Counted from the stretch's first letter, positions 1-10,076 are shown. The stretch is DNA of 63,600 nucleotides from Albidovulum sp. (GCA_030837825.1 JAUQYB010000042.1:1-63600); one strand, 5' to 3'. Notes: a model not told the origin generated them from the letters alone. Made by a program: numbers and translations.

Positions 1-456
1 GCGGTCGGTCATGTTGTCGGCCTCCTCGACCAGAAGGCTCGACCGCTGGCCGTCCACCATGAATTCGAGCTTGCCCGGCACCGGGTCCACGGCAAGCTGC
101 ACGGCGGTCGCGTCACGCTTGTTGACGCCCTTGATCTTGGCGTAGTTGACCGGGTTCGGCTCGATCAGCAGCCCGCGCCAGCCGTAGCGCTTCTCGAGGA
201 TGTAGGTGTTGGAATCGTTGAACCCGTCGGCTGCGCCCATCTCGACGAAGAAGCCGTTGCGCTTGCCGGCGAAGACCTCGTTGATCACCCAGAGGTCCTG
301 GCCCCGGTCGGACACGCTCTTCGGCTCGTAGCCGAGATTGTCCATCGCAAAGCGCATGGAGCGGTTCTTGGCCACGACCATCGCGATATAGCCCCAATAG
401 GCCGGCTTCTGCAGGATCGGAAATTTCTCGACCTGTCGTGCAATCACATCCTTCAT
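1..456 (-). CDS. FkbM-family SAM-dependent methyltransferase (3' end outside window)
   Basis: Only the first 152 codons are present; the gene runs off the left edge. The ATG at 456 follows the purine-rich GAGTGAGAG. The SAM-binding motif I is seen as GFFVEMGAADG at residues 68-78, followed by LLIEPNP at 96-102, the pair typical of FkbM methyltransferases, which usually O-methylate sugars or polyketides. The next gene on the same strand is a polytopic membrane protein of GT-C appearance, so a role in modifying a surface glycan is likely. The substrate cannot be told. Family call is good; function is inferred. Confidence 0.8.
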   Translation of the reverse strand, partial: MKDVIARQVEKFPILQKPAYWGYIAMVVAKNRSMRFAMDNLGYEPKSVSDRGQDLWVINEVFAGKRNGFFVEMGAADGFNDSNTYILEKRYGWRGLLIEPNPVNYAKIKGVNKRDATAVQLAVDPVPGKLEFMVDGQRSSLLVEEADNMTDR

Positions 457-518
457 CTCTCACTCCGTATGCCGCGCCTGGAAAATCCCGGCCCGGGTGC
501 CTGTGCGCCCCTTCGAAT

Positions 519-2483
519 TCATCTCAGCCCGGCCATCCGCGCCAGATCCCAGACCGGTTTGGGCCCCTGCCGGGCGCCGTGGCCGAAGATCGACTCCCGC
601 GGAACCCGATAGAGGCCGGCGATCGTCGCGGGAAGCCCCGTCTTGTTCAGATCCGCCTGATAGACGGCGGCGTCGCGGGCGAGGAGCACGAAGCCGGCGT
701 CCTCGGGGCCTGCGATCACCACCTCGCCGGGCCCGCGCCCCGTTCCGTCCGGCACGATGCGGTAGTCCGCGCCGCCCTCGGAGGGTCTGGCGAGGTGCAT
801 GTGGACGTAGGTTGCGAGCCGCTCCATGCCATAGCCTTCCGCGATCTCGCGGTCGGTCCAGCGCGGCGGAAAGGCCGCGGACAGAAGTCCGGTGGTCACC
901 GCCATGATCTCAGCGTCGAGCGGGTCCGGCGCGGCGCCCGGGAAGGCGATGCGCTCGGCGAAGTCGCGGGTATGAGTGAAGGGGCGGATGGTTTCGGGCG
1001 CGCTGGCCCAGGCCCCCGCCCCGAGCCCGGCAAACGCTGCGGCGAGGGCGGGCAGCGGCGCGGCGCGCACCGGTGCCAGCCGCCAGAACACGATCAGCGG
1101 CAGAAGTGCCGCAGGCGCGAAGTGATGCGGCAGGATGCGGTAGGCCTGGACATAGAAGAAGAGCACGTAGATCACGGTCGTGAGCGTCAGCACCCGCGAC
1201 AACCGGTCCTGCCAGCGCCAGGCAAGAAGCGACAGCCCCGGCAGGATGCCGGCGGGCAGAAGCCAGAAGAGCAGGCGCTGGGTCTCGAACGGGGTGACGA
1301 AGCGCAGCCGGCGCAAAATCTCTCCCGCACCGAATTCGCCGCCGACGCGGGTCACGCCCGCCGCCTGGAGCGCCGCCATCGCCGCCGAGGCCAGGGCCGA
1401 GACGCCAAGCGCGATCAGCCCGCCGACGATCACGTCGCGGAACGGCCAGGGCCGGGTCAGCAGGAAATGGGAGCCGAGAAAGAAACCCACGAGCAGCAAT
1501 CCGTTTGGCGCCGACAACAATCCCAAGGTGGAAACCGCGGCCATCGCGACGAGCCGCCTTTCGAGAAAGAACAGAACGTAGCCCAGAAAGCCAAGCACTA
1601 TAAGCGGTTCGCGCGCGAGCGGCAGGGCAATGTCCGCAATGTAGGGACCATAGGACGTATTGAAGGCCATTGCGAAGGAAAACAGGAACAGGGCCGCGCC
1701 GAGCCCGATGGCGGCTTCGGGCCGAGTCTTGCCGCCCGGGTCGCGCAGGAACGACAGCATCACGCCCGCCAGAACCGCGAGCCCGGGCAGCAGGGCGATG
1801 CGCACCGTCGCCTCGGTCGCGCCGAAGAAGCGGACGATGCCGGTCTGCAGGAAGGTCTCGCTCATCATCGTGGTGGAGGGATAGCCCGCCGTCTCGGTCG
1901 CCTCGGGCGGCCAGAAGGGCAGCCCGCGCTCGATGAAGAGCATCGTGTTGAGAAGCGCATGCGCGCCGTCGTCGTTGAGCGAGTCCCAGTAGAATTTCGG
2001 CCCGAAGACGACGAGGAACGCCGCCGGCAGCAGGATCATCAGCGCCACGTCCCAGGCCCTGCCCGCCAGAAGCGGCGGCACGCCCCCGCGGGCGCCAAGC
2101 ACGAGGCCCGGCAGGCAGGCGGCCAAGAGCATCACGACATAGGCCGTTCCGGTCATCGGGATGCCGAGGAGGGCCTGCACGAGCGCGGCGAGCGCCGGCA
2201 CGCCGAAGAGCGACAGCGTGAAGCCCTTGACGAGCCAGTGCTCGAAGCGGTCGTCTGGCCGGGCGGCGGCCAGCATCAGCAGAAGGCCCGGCGCGAGGAA
2301 CAGCGCCGAGGCCGCGAGGGCCACGACCGGCACCCAGACCTGGAGGAACAGCGCATGGCCGGGAATGAAATAGGGATGCGGCCCGTCGGCGAGCAGGACG
2401 AGGTCCGCGATCTCGCGCCCGATGCCGAGCCCCGCCCAGACGATGCCCCCGACCACCGCAAGCCCCAGCCCCCATCGCAGCAT
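519..2483 (-). CDS. Polytopic membrane protein, GT-C glycosyltransferase-like, uncharacterised
   Basis: About 650 residues with roughly a dozen hydrophobic helices spread over the first 500 residues and a soluble C-terminal part. An acidic stretch in an early non-membrane loop (YWDSLNDDGAH) is the kind of Asp pair found in the first periplasmic loop of GT-C glycosyltransferases, but I do not recognise a named family. The start is ambiguous. I chose the ATG at 2483 because GAGGG lies at good spacing. An in-frame ATG at 2528 would add 15 residues including CPVCG but has no visible Shine-Dalgarno. The gene lies about 60 bp upstream of the FkbM gene on the same strand, so the two may be co-transcribed. 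Confidence 0.6.
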   Translation of the reverse strand: MLRWGLGLAVVGGIVWAGLGIGREIADLVLLADGPHPYFIPGHALFLQVWVPVVALAASALFLAPGLLLMLAAARPDDRFEHWLVKGFTLSLFGVPALAALVQALLGIPMTGTAYVVMLLAACLPGLVLGARGGVPPLLAGRAWDVALMILLPAAFLVVFGPKFYWDSLNDDGAHALLNTMLFIERGLPFWPPEATETAGYPSTTMMSETFLQTGIVRFFGATEATVRIALLPGLAVLAGVMLSFLRDPGGKTRPEAAIGLGAALFLFSFAMAFNTSYGPYIADIALPLAREPLIVLGFLGYVLFFLERRLVAMAAVSTLGLLSAPNGLLLVGFFLGSHFLLTRPWPFRDVIVGGLIALGVSALASAAMAALQAAGVTRVGGEFGAGEILRRLRFVTPFETQRLLFWLLPAGILPGLSLLAWRWQDRLSRVLTLTTVIYVLFFYVQAYRILPHHFAPAALLPLIVFWRLAPVRAAPLPALAAAFAGLGAGAWASAPETIRPFTHTRDFAERIAFPGAAPDPLDAEIMAVTTGLLSAAFPPRWTDREIAEGYGMERLATYVHMHLARPSEGGADYRIVPDGTGRGPGEVVIAGPEDAGFVLLARDAAVYQADLNKTGLPATIAGLYRVPRESIFGHGARQGPKPVWDLARMAGLR

Positions 2484-2619
2484 CGTCGCCCTCGTCGTTT
2501 GACGCCCGCAGACCGGGCACGCGTTCATCGCACACTGCGGCGGGGCAGGAAAAGTGGGGAATCTCCGCCCCCTGGCCTGCCCGGCGCGCGGATGACGCGA
2601 CGGCGTGATCCAATCGAGG

Positions 2620-2649
2620 TTAGACGGGCCGGAGCCGAGCCACTATAAC
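2620..2649 (+). promoter_or_regulatory. Candidate sigma-70 promoter for the TRAP dctQM genes
   Basis: TTAGAC (2620-2625) and TATAAC (2644-2649) are separated by 18 bp, 44 bp upstream of the dctQ start. The -10 is a five-of-six match. It lies in the 164-210 bp divergent gap shared with the GT-C-like gene. Confidence 0.5.
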
Positions 2650-2692
2650 ACCTGCAGGGGAACCAAGACGCAGGACAAACAGGGGAGGTCCC

Positions 2693-3277
2693 ATGCAAGT
2701 CTTCCTGGCGCTGTCGCGCCTGATCGACCGCATCACCGAGGCGGTCGGCAAGTCGGTCGCCTGGCTCATCCTGGTCGCCATCGTCGTTTCCGCCGCGAAT
2801 GCCATCATCCGCAAGGTGTTCAGCACCTCGTCCAACGCCTGGCTCGAACTGCAATGGTATCTCTATGGCGCGGCCTTCCTGCTGGCCGCTGCCTACACGC
2901 TGAAGCAGAACGAACACATCCGCATCGACATCGTCTACGGGATGTTCTCGCGCCGGGTGCAGCACTGGATCGACCTTCTCGGCCACATCTTCTTCCTGAT
3001 GCCCTTCGCCGTCCTGATGATCGTCTACTTCGTCCCCTACCTCGGCCAGTCGATCCGCTCCGGCGAGGTGTCGAACAACGCCGGCGGCCTGCCGCTCTGG
3101 CCGGCGAAATCGCTTCTGCTGATCGGCTTCGGGCTTCTCGCCCTCCAGGGTGTCTCCGAGATCATCAAGAAGATCGCGGTGATGCGCGGGCTGATCCCTG
3201 ACCCGACCCCCTTCGTCTCGGCCCATTCGGCGGCCGAGCAGGAGGCGGAAACGCTGGCCGGGGAGATCCGCAAATGA
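2693..3277 (+). CDS. TRAP transporter small permease (DctQ/TakQ type)
   Basis: A protein of 194 residues with four hydrophobic segments (about 20-40, 48-68, 90-113 and 138-156), the size and layout of DctQ subunits. These pair with the large DctM subunit in the inner membrane and take substrate from a periplasmic binding protein using an ion gradient. Features such as WLELQWYLYGAAFL and KQNEHIRIDI are characteristic of the DctQ family. AGGGGAGG precedes the ATG. The stop overlaps the start of dctM (ATGA), so the two are translationally coupled. The cognate binding protein is probably the convergent TakP-like gene downstream. Confidence 0.92.
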   Translation: MQVFLALSRLIDRITEAVGKSVAWLILVAIVVSAANAIIRKVFSTSSNAWLELQWYLYGAAFLLAAAYTLKQNEHIRIDIVYGMFSRRVQHWIDLLGHIFFLMPFAVLMIVYFVPYLGQSIRSGEVSNNAGGLPLWPAKSLLLIGFGLLALQGVSEIIKKIAVMRGLIPDPTPFVSAHSAAEQEAETLAGEIRK

Positions 3278-5103
3278 TGGAATTCATCGCCCTGAACATG
3301 GCGCCGATCATGTTCGCCTCGCTGGTGGTCTTCCTCCTGCTCGGCTATCCGGTCGCTTTCTCGCTGGCCGCGAACGGGCTTTTGTTCTTCTTCATCGGGG
3401 TGGAGCTTGCGCCCCTTTCCGAGGGCGCGATCAACCTGAGCTGGCCGCTTCTGAACACCATGCCGTCGCGACTCTGGGGGCTTCTGTCGAACGAGACGCT
3501 GCTGGCGATTCCCTTCTTCACCTTCATGGGCATCGTGCTGGAACGGTCCGGCATGGCCGAGGACCTTCTGGACACCATCGGCCAGCTCTTCGGCCCGGTG
3601 CGCGGCGGGCTGGCCTATGCGGTGATCTTCGTCGGCGCGCTTCTGGCGGCCACCACCGGCGTGGTCGCCGCCAGCGTGATCGCGATGGGGCTGATCTCGC
3701 TGCCGATCATGCTGCGCTACGGCTACGACCGGCGCGTGGCCTCGGGCGTGATCGCGGCATCGGGGACGCTGGCGCAGATCATCCCGCCCTCGCTCGTCCT
3801 GATCGTGCTGGCCGACCAGCTCGGCCGCTCGGTCGGCGACATGTACAAGGGCGCGCTGGTGCCGGGCCTCGTCCTGACCGGGCTCTATGTCCTCTACATC
3901 CTTCTCGTCTCGATCCTGCGGCCGGCCTGGGTGCCGGCGCTGCCGAAGGAGGCGCGCACCCTCGGCGCGGGCGTGCCCTCGCTCCTCGCCGCCGTCGCCG
4001 CAGCCGTCGCCATCGCCTATGCCAGCCACGTCTGGCTGACGCCGACGCAGGGGCAGGACGCCGACATCCTCGGCGCCGTGGTGGGGATCGTCGCCATCTA
4101 CCTCTTCACCATCGCCGACAGGGCGCTCGGGCTGGGGCTGATGTCGCGGCTCGCCCAGCAGGTGATCATCGTGCTGATCCCGCCGCTGACGCTGATCTTC
4201 CTCGTCCTCGGCACGATCTTCCTCGGCATCGCCACGCCCACCGAGGGCGGCGCGATGGGGGCGGTCGGCGCGCTGGTGCTGGCCGCGATCAAGCGCCGGC
4301 TGACGCTCGGCGTCGTCAGCCAGGCGCTGACCGCCACCACCCGGCTTTCGGCCTTCGTGATGTTCATCCTGATCGGCGCGCGGGTCTTCTCGCTGACCTT
4401 CTACGGCGTCAACGGCCATGTCTGGGTCGAGCACCTGCTCGTCTCACTGCCGGGGGGGCAGACCGGCTTCCTGATCTGGGTGTCGGTGCTGGTGTTTCTC
4501 CTCGCCTTCTTTCTCGACTTCTTCGAGCTTGCCTTCATCATCGTGCCGCTCTTGGCGCCGGCGGCGGAAAGCCTCGGCATCGACCTGATCTGGTTCGGGG
4601 TGATCCTCGGGGTGAACATGCAGACCAGCTTCATGCACCCGCCCTTCGGCTTCGCGCTGTTCTACCTGCGCTCGGTGGCGCCAAGGGCGCCCTATGCCGA
4701 CAAGGTCACCGGCAGGATGACGGCACCGGTGACGACGGGACAGATCTACTGGGGGGCCGTGCCCTTCGTCATCATCCAGGTGGTGATGATCGGGCTCGTC
4801 ATCGCCTTCCCGCAGATGGTGATGCACTACAAGGGTCCGGTGGTCGACACGACCAACGTGAAGATCGAACTGCCGGGACTTGGCGGAGGATTGGGCGGAG
4901 GATTGGGCGGCGGTCTCGGTGGCGGTCTGGGCGGCGGTCTTGGTCAACCGGGGGGCCTTGGCCAGCCGGGCGGGTTGGCGCCTGCGCAACCCGGCACGGC
5001 GCCGCAGCCGGGAGGTCTCGGTCAGCCGGGCGCGCTTGGCCAGCCTGGGGCGCTCGTTCCCGTAGCGCCCGCGCCCGCTCCGGCGCCGGCGCCGGCCAAC
5101 TGA
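3274..5103 (+). CDS. TRAP transporter large permease (DctM/TakM type) with Gly/Pro-rich tail
   Basis: A protein of 609 residues. Residues 1 to about 530 form the polytopic DctM permease; GGAMGAVGALVLAAIKR and the NMQTSFMHPPFGFALFY stretch are typical of the long TRAP permeases linked to mannitol/2-oxo acid systems. From about residue 533 the protein changes into a low-complexity tail of GGGL repeats, then GQPGGL/GQPGAL repeats, ending in an Ala-Pro run, about 75 residues in all. The tail follows the last membrane helix and a short soluble linker. Such tails occur sporadically; its function is unknown. Overlaps dctQ by 4 bp. Confidence 0.92.
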   Translation: MMEFIALNMAPIMFASLVVFLLLGYPVAFSLAANGLLFFFIGVELAPLSEGAINLSWPLLNTMPSRLWGLLSNETLLAIPFFTFMGIVLERSGMAEDLLDTIGQLFGPVRGGLAYAVIFVGALLAATTGVVAASVIAMGLISLPIMLRYGYDRRVASGVIAASGTLAQIIPPSLVLIVLADQLGRSVGDMYKGALVPGLVLTGLYVLYILLVSILRPAWVPALPKEARTLGAGVPSLLAAVAAAVAIAYASHVWLTPTQGQDADILGAVVGIVAIYLFTIADRALGLGLMSRLAQQVIIVLIPPLTLIFLVLGTIFLGIATPTEGGAMGAVGALVLAAIKRRLTLGVVSQALTATTRLSAFVMFILIGARVFSLTFYGVNGHVWVEHLLVSLPGGQTGFLIWVSVLVFLLAFFLDFFELAFIIVPLLAPAAESLGIDLIWFGVILGVNMQTSFMHPPFGFALFYLRSVAPRAPYADKVTGRMTAPVTTGQIYWGAVPFVIIQVVMIGLVIAFPQMVMHYKGPVVDTTNVKIELPGLGGGLGGGLGGGLGGGLGGGLGQPGGLGQPGGLAPAQPGTAPQPGGLGQPGALGQPGALVPVAPAPAPAPAPAN

Positions 5104-5454
5104 GGCGGACGCATCGCCGATCAAAAAGAAAAGCCGCGCCGCGAACTGTGTGACCGGATTGGAGTTCAGAGCGCGCTCAGCCGGTCAAGCGCGCGGCCGC
5201 AGAATTTCGGCGACATGACGAAATTCTGCTGTGCCCGCCCATCGGGCGGCGGGCACATTCGTGCCCACCTTGGGCGGACCATCGGAATTTGGCACCCTTC
5301 GCACTTGTGGATGCCCCCTTGCCCTGCGGCTTGCGCCTTCGGGCAACGGCGCGGGTGTCTTGCCACTGGCAAGCCACCTTGTCGCGCCGTGGCGCGGCCC
5401 CCCGGCGACAACTCTGCCCTGCAATGCAACCAACACGGTTTCGCGACTTCGCCA
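5104..5454. other. Non-coding stretch with nested inverted repeats
   Basis: No convincing gene. It holds an 11-bp perfect inverted repeat (GCAGAATTTCG at 5199-5209 and its complement at 5219-5229, 9-nt loop). This is directly followed by a second hairpin whose arms GTGCCCGC lie at 5231-5238 and 5249-5256. Further small dyads are CTTGCC-act-GGCAAG (5359-5373) and GCGCC-gt-GGCGC near 5385. Several open frames overlap in different phases, which is normal for GC-rich non-coding DNA. It may be a dispersed intergenic repeat or a structured RNA; one copy cannot decide. Confidence 0.5.
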
Positions 5455-5489
5455 AAGAAAAACCCCGGCGCCTCATGGAACCGGGGGTT
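5455..5489 (-). terminator. Rho-independent terminator of the TRAP binding-protein gene
   Basis: Read on the - strand, a GC stem (CCCCGG with CCGGGG, 12-nt loop) is followed by TTTTTCTTT. It lies about 45 bp beyond the stop of the TakP-like gene, so it ends that transcript. Confidence 0.85.
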
Positions 5490-5531
5490 TCCGTTTTCGC
5501 CGGCCGCGCCCCAAGGTGGGGCGCAACAGTC

Positions 5532-7227
<1,696 letters not shown>

Positions 7228-7430
7228 CCTGTTCTCCCCTGCGTGGTCCGGGCGCGATCCTGCTTCGGCGCGCGGCGGCTGTCCAGCCGGTGCGGGAACG
7301 GCCCTCCGGGTGCCGTCCGGAGATCGTCCCGGCAGGGTCGCATTCGTGATCTTTCGCGCCTGGCAGGAAAACGCGCAGGAAATTGCGCGGGCAGCCCGGG
7401 CCTGCGACATTTTATTCCGGAATTTGCCGG

Positions 7431-7458
7431 TTGACGCCCCCGCGGCGGCTGCATAATG
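7431..7458 (+). promoter_or_regulatory. Candidate promoter of the ilvBN leader
   Basis: TTGACG (7431-7436) is followed by a -10-like element, CATAAT (7452-7457, 15-bp spacer) or ATAATG (7453-7458, 16-bp spacer). Either would start transcription about 25-30 nt before the leader peptide, as expected for an attenuated biosynthetic operon. Confidence 0.6.
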
Positions 7459-7490
7459 TCCGCCGCAGAGCAGCAAGGGAGTTGCGGGCG

Positions 7491-7538
7491 ATGACCCCTG
7501 TCCTCGTAGTCATTGAGGTTTGGCGCATGGGCCGGTGA
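7491..7538 (+). CDS. ilvBN leader peptide (attenuator control peptide), 15 aa
   Basis: The frame ATG...TGA encodes MTPVLVVIEVWRMGR. AAGGGAG lies 9 nt before the ATG. Six of the eight residues 4-10 plus neighbours are branched-chain amino acids (V, L, V, V, I and V), the three end products that feed back on acetolactate synthase. The peptide ends inside the 5' strand of the antiterminator, so ribosome stalling at Val/Leu/Ile codons would leave that strand free. This is how ilv leaders work in other proteobacteria; stalling itself is inferred. Confidence 0.85.
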   Translation: MTPVLVVIEVWRMGR

Positions 7539-7566
7539 CGGTTGACCATAAAGGTTCCCATGCGCC
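7522..7566 (+). promoter_or_regulatory. Antiterminator of the ilvBN attenuator
   Basis: GGCGCATGGG (7522-7531, the last codons of the leader peptide) is perfectly complementary over 10 bp to CCCATGCGCC (7557-7566). The second strand overlaps the 5' arm of the terminator (7564-7571), so the two structures exclude each other. Confidence 0.85.
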
Positions 7567-7593
7567 CCCGAAGACCCTCGGGGGCTTTTTCTT
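7564..7593 (+). terminator. Attenuator terminator upstream of ilvB
   Basis: Perfect 8-bp stem GCCCCCGA / TCGGGGGC (7564-7571 and 7578-7585, 6-nt loop) followed by TTTTTCTT. It lies 34 bp before the ilvB start and after the leader peptide stop, so it would act as a regulated terminator. Confidence 0.9.
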
Positions 7594-7626
7594 GCGGTAG
7601 TGACGGCACGGACGGAGAGAACAGAG

Positions 7627-9381
7627 ATGTCGCGGCAGATGACCGGTGCGAAGATGGTGGTGCAGGCGCTCAAGGATCAGGGCGTCGATGTGGTCTTCGG
7701 TTATCCCGGCGGCGCGGTGCTGCCGATCTATGACGAGATCTTCCTGCAAAACGACATCCGCCACATCCTCGTGCGCCACGAACAGGGTGCCGTGCACATG
7801 GCCGAGGGCTATGCCCGCTCGACCGGCAGGCCCGGCGTCGTGCTCGTCACCTCGGGCCCCGGCGCCACCAACGCGGTCACCGGGCTGACCGACGCGCTGA
7901 TGGATTCGATTCCCCTCGTCGTCCTGTCCGGCCAGGTGCCGACCTTCATGATCGGCACCGACGGCTTCCAGGAAGCCGACACGGTGGGCATTACCCGGCC
8001 CTGCACCAAGCACAACTGGCTGGTGAAGGAGACCGAGAGGCTGGCCGAGACGATCCACCAGGCCTTCCATGTCGCCACCAGGGGCCGGCCCGGCCCGGTG
8101 CTGGTCGACATCCCCAAGGACGTGCAGTTCGCCACCGGCACCTACCGGGCCCCGCGCGAGGCCAAGGTCAGCCACTACGAGCCGAAGGTGAAGGGCGACA
8201 TCGCCCGAATCACCGAGCTTGTGGAACTGATGGAGAAGGCCGAGCGTCCGGTCTTCTACACCGGCGGCGGCGTCATCAACTCCGGCCCCGCCGCGAGCCA
8301 GCTTTTGCGCGAGCTGGTCGACGCGACCGGCTTTCCGATCACCTCGACGCTGATGGGGCTCGGCGCCTATCCGGCCAGCGGAAAGCACTGGCTGGGGATG
8401 CTGGGGATGCACGGGCTCTACGAGGCCAACCTCGCCATGCACGGCTGCGACCTGATGATCAACCTCGGTGCCCGGTTCGACGACCGCATCACCGGCCGCA
8501 TCGCCGACTTCTCGCCCCGCTCGAAGAAGGCGCATGTCGACATCGACCCCTCGTCGATCAACAAGGTGATCCATGTCGACCTGGCCATCACCGGCGACGT
8601 CGGCCATGTGCTGGAAGACCTGCTGAAGGTCTGGAAGGCGCGCGGGCGCAGGGTGAACAAGGACGGCCTGGCGAAATGGTGGGGCCAGATCGAACAGTGG
8701 AAGCTGAAGAAATGCCTCGGCTACAGGCCCTCGCAGAAGACGATCAAGCCGCAATACGCGCTCGAACGGCTCGAGGCGCTGACCAGGGACCGCGACCGCT
8801 ATGTCACGACCGAGGTCGGCCAGCACCAGATGTGGGCGGCACAGTTCCTGCATTTCGAGGCGCCGAACCGCTGGATGACCTCGGGCGGGCTCGGCACGAT
8901 GGGCTACGGGCTGCCGGCCTCGATCGGCGTGCAGGTCGCCCACCCGGATGCGCTGGTGATCAACGTCGCCGGCGAGGCGTCGTGGCTGATGAACATGCAG
9001 GAGATGGGCACCGCGGTGCAGTTCCGTGCCCCGGTCAAGCAGTTCATCCTCAACAACGAACGGCTCGGCATGGTGCGGCAGTGGCAGCAGCTCCTGCATG
9101 GCGAGCGATATTCGCAGTCCTGGTCGGAAAGCCTGCCGGATTTCGTCAAGCTTGCCGAAGCCTTCGGCTGCAAGGGGGCGAAGGTGGACCGGCCGCAGGA
9201 TCTCGATGACGCGATCCTGGCGATGATCGGGTATGACGGGCCCTTCATCCTCGACGTGCTGGTGGAAAAGCACGAGAACTGCTTCCCGATGATCCCCTCC
9301 GGCAAGCCTCACAACGAGATGCTTCTGGGTGACGCCGCGACCGAGGGCGCGATCCAGGCGGGCGGCGCGGTGCTGGTCTAG
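7627..9381 (+). CDS. ilvB: Acetolactate synthase large (catalytic) subunit
   Basis: A protein of 584 residues, the usual length. It makes acetolactate or acetohydroxybutyrate from pyruvate, the first common step of Val/Leu/Ile synthesis, with TPP, FAD and Mg2+. The catalytic Glu is E52 (VRHEQGAVHMAEG). The TPP/Mg motif reads AGEASWLMNMQE with NN at 476-477; the usual GD is GE here (G449-E450), a conservative change that may be a lineage trait. The ATG at 7627 starts the conserved N-terminus MSRQMTGAKM; an earlier in-frame start at 7600 would overlap the attenuator tail. The gene is under leader-peptide attenuation and lies 67 bp before ilvN. Confidence 0.97.
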   Translation: MSRQMTGAKMVVQALKDQGVDVVFGYPGGAVLPIYDEIFLQNDIRHILVRHEQGAVHMAEGYARSTGRPGVVLVTSGPGATNAVTGLTDALMDSIPLVVLSGQVPTFMIGTDGFQEADTVGITRPCTKHNWLVKETERLAETIHQAFHVATRGRPGPVLVDIPKDVQFATGTYRAPREAKVSHYEPKVKGDIARITELVELMEKAERPVFYTGGGVINSGPAASQLLRELVDATGFPITSTLMGLGAYPASGKHWLGMLGMHGLYEANLAMHGCDLMINLGARFDDRITGRIADFSPRSKKAHVDIDPSSINKVIHVDLAITGDVGHVLEDLLKVWKARGRRVNKDGLAKWWGQIEQWKLKKCLGYRPSQKTIKPQYALERLEALTRDRDRYVTTEVGQHQMWAAQFLHFEAPNRWMTSGGLGTMGYGLPASIGVQVAHPDALVINVAGEASWLMNMQEMGTAVQFRAPVKQFILNNERLGMVRQWQQLLHGERYSQSWSESLPDFVKLAEAFGCKGAKVDRPQDLDDAILAMIGYDGPFILDVLVEKHENCFPMIPSGKPHNEMLLGDAATEGAIQAGGAVLV

Positions 9382-9388
9382 GCGGATC

Positions 9389-9436
9389 GGGGGCGCTGCC
9401 CCCGGACCCCCGAGGTATTTCCGGCAAGATGAAAGA
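9389..9436 (+). repeat. Intergenic GC-hairpin repeat, copy A
   Basis: Between ilvB and ilvN: GGGGGC-GCT-GCCCCC hairpin, then ACCCCC and GGTATTT, then a purine-rich run. A second copy with the same order of blocks lies at 46920-46967. Here the purine-rich end supplies the ilvN ribosome-binding region. Confidence 0.7.
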
Positions 9437-9448
9437 GGAGAGCGGCAG

Positions 9449-10009
9449 ATGTCCGCACTGAACATCAAGAAGGGCTCGACGAGCCACTCGGCCTATGACC
9501 TGCGCGACCCCAACGCGCAGGCGGTGGAGACGCATACGCTCGCCGTGCTGGTCGACAACGAGGCCGGCGTGCTCGCCCGCGTCATCGGCCTTTTCTCGGG
9601 CCGCGGCTACAACATCGACAGCCTGACGGTGGCAGAGGTGGACCATGCCGGCCACCGCTCGCGCATCACCGTGGTGACCCGCGGCACGCCGTCGGTGATC
9701 GAGCAGATCAAGGCGCAGCTCGGCCGGCTGGTGCCGGTCCACGACGTCCACGACCTGACGGTCGAGGGCCCGAGCGTGGAGCGGGAACTGGCGCTCTTCA
9801 AGGTCGCGGGCACCGGCGAGAAGCGGGTCGAGGCGCTGAGGCTGGCCGACATCTTCCGCGCCAGCGTCGTCGACTCCACGCTCGAGAGCTTCGTGTTCGA
9901 GATCACCGGCACGCCGGAGAAGATCGACGCCTTCGCCGATCTGATGCGGCCGCTGGGCCTTCGGGACGTGGCGCGCACCGGGGTCGCAGCGCTGTCGCGC
10001 GGGGCCTGA
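9449..10009 (+). CDS. ilvN: Acetolactate synthase small (regulatory) subunit
   Basis: A protein of 186 residues. An ACT domain at about 28-105 starts with HTLAVLVDNEAGVLARVIGLFSGRGYN. A C-terminal ALS_ss_C domain follows. This subunit binds valine and confers feedback inhibition on IlvB. The ATG at 9449 is preceded by GAGGAG at proper spacing and begins a short N-terminal extension before the ACT domain. It is co-transcribed with ilvB and ended by the strong hairpin at 10028-10054. Confidence 0.96.
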   Translation: MSALNIKKGSTSHSAYDLRDPNAQAVETHTLAVLVDNEAGVLARVIGLFSGRGYNIDSLTVAEVDHAGHRSRITVVTRGTPSVIEQIKAQLGRLVPVHDVHDLTVEGPSVERELALFKVAGTGEKRVEALRLADIFRASVVDSTLESFVFEITGTPEKIDAFADLMRPLGLRDVARTGVAALSRGA

Positions 10010-10027
10010 TCACGACCCCGGAATCGA

Positions 10028-10054
10028 AACGGGCGCCGCATCGCGGCGCCCGTT
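10028..10054. terminator. Bidirectional hairpin terminator after ilvN
   Basis: A 12-bp perfect stem (AACGGGCGCCGC at 10028-10039, complement at 10043-10054) with loop atc. It sits between the convergent ilvN and EF-hand genes. The T content after the stem is low (CCGTTCC), so it may be partly Rho-assisted. Confidence 0.75.
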
Positions 10055-10076
10055 CCGTTCCGTCCGGCGGAGGAAA

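Noticed and set aside
438..2648. A 736-codon open + strand frame
   Set aside because: Antisense to the GT-C-like membrane protein; no domain, skewed composition.
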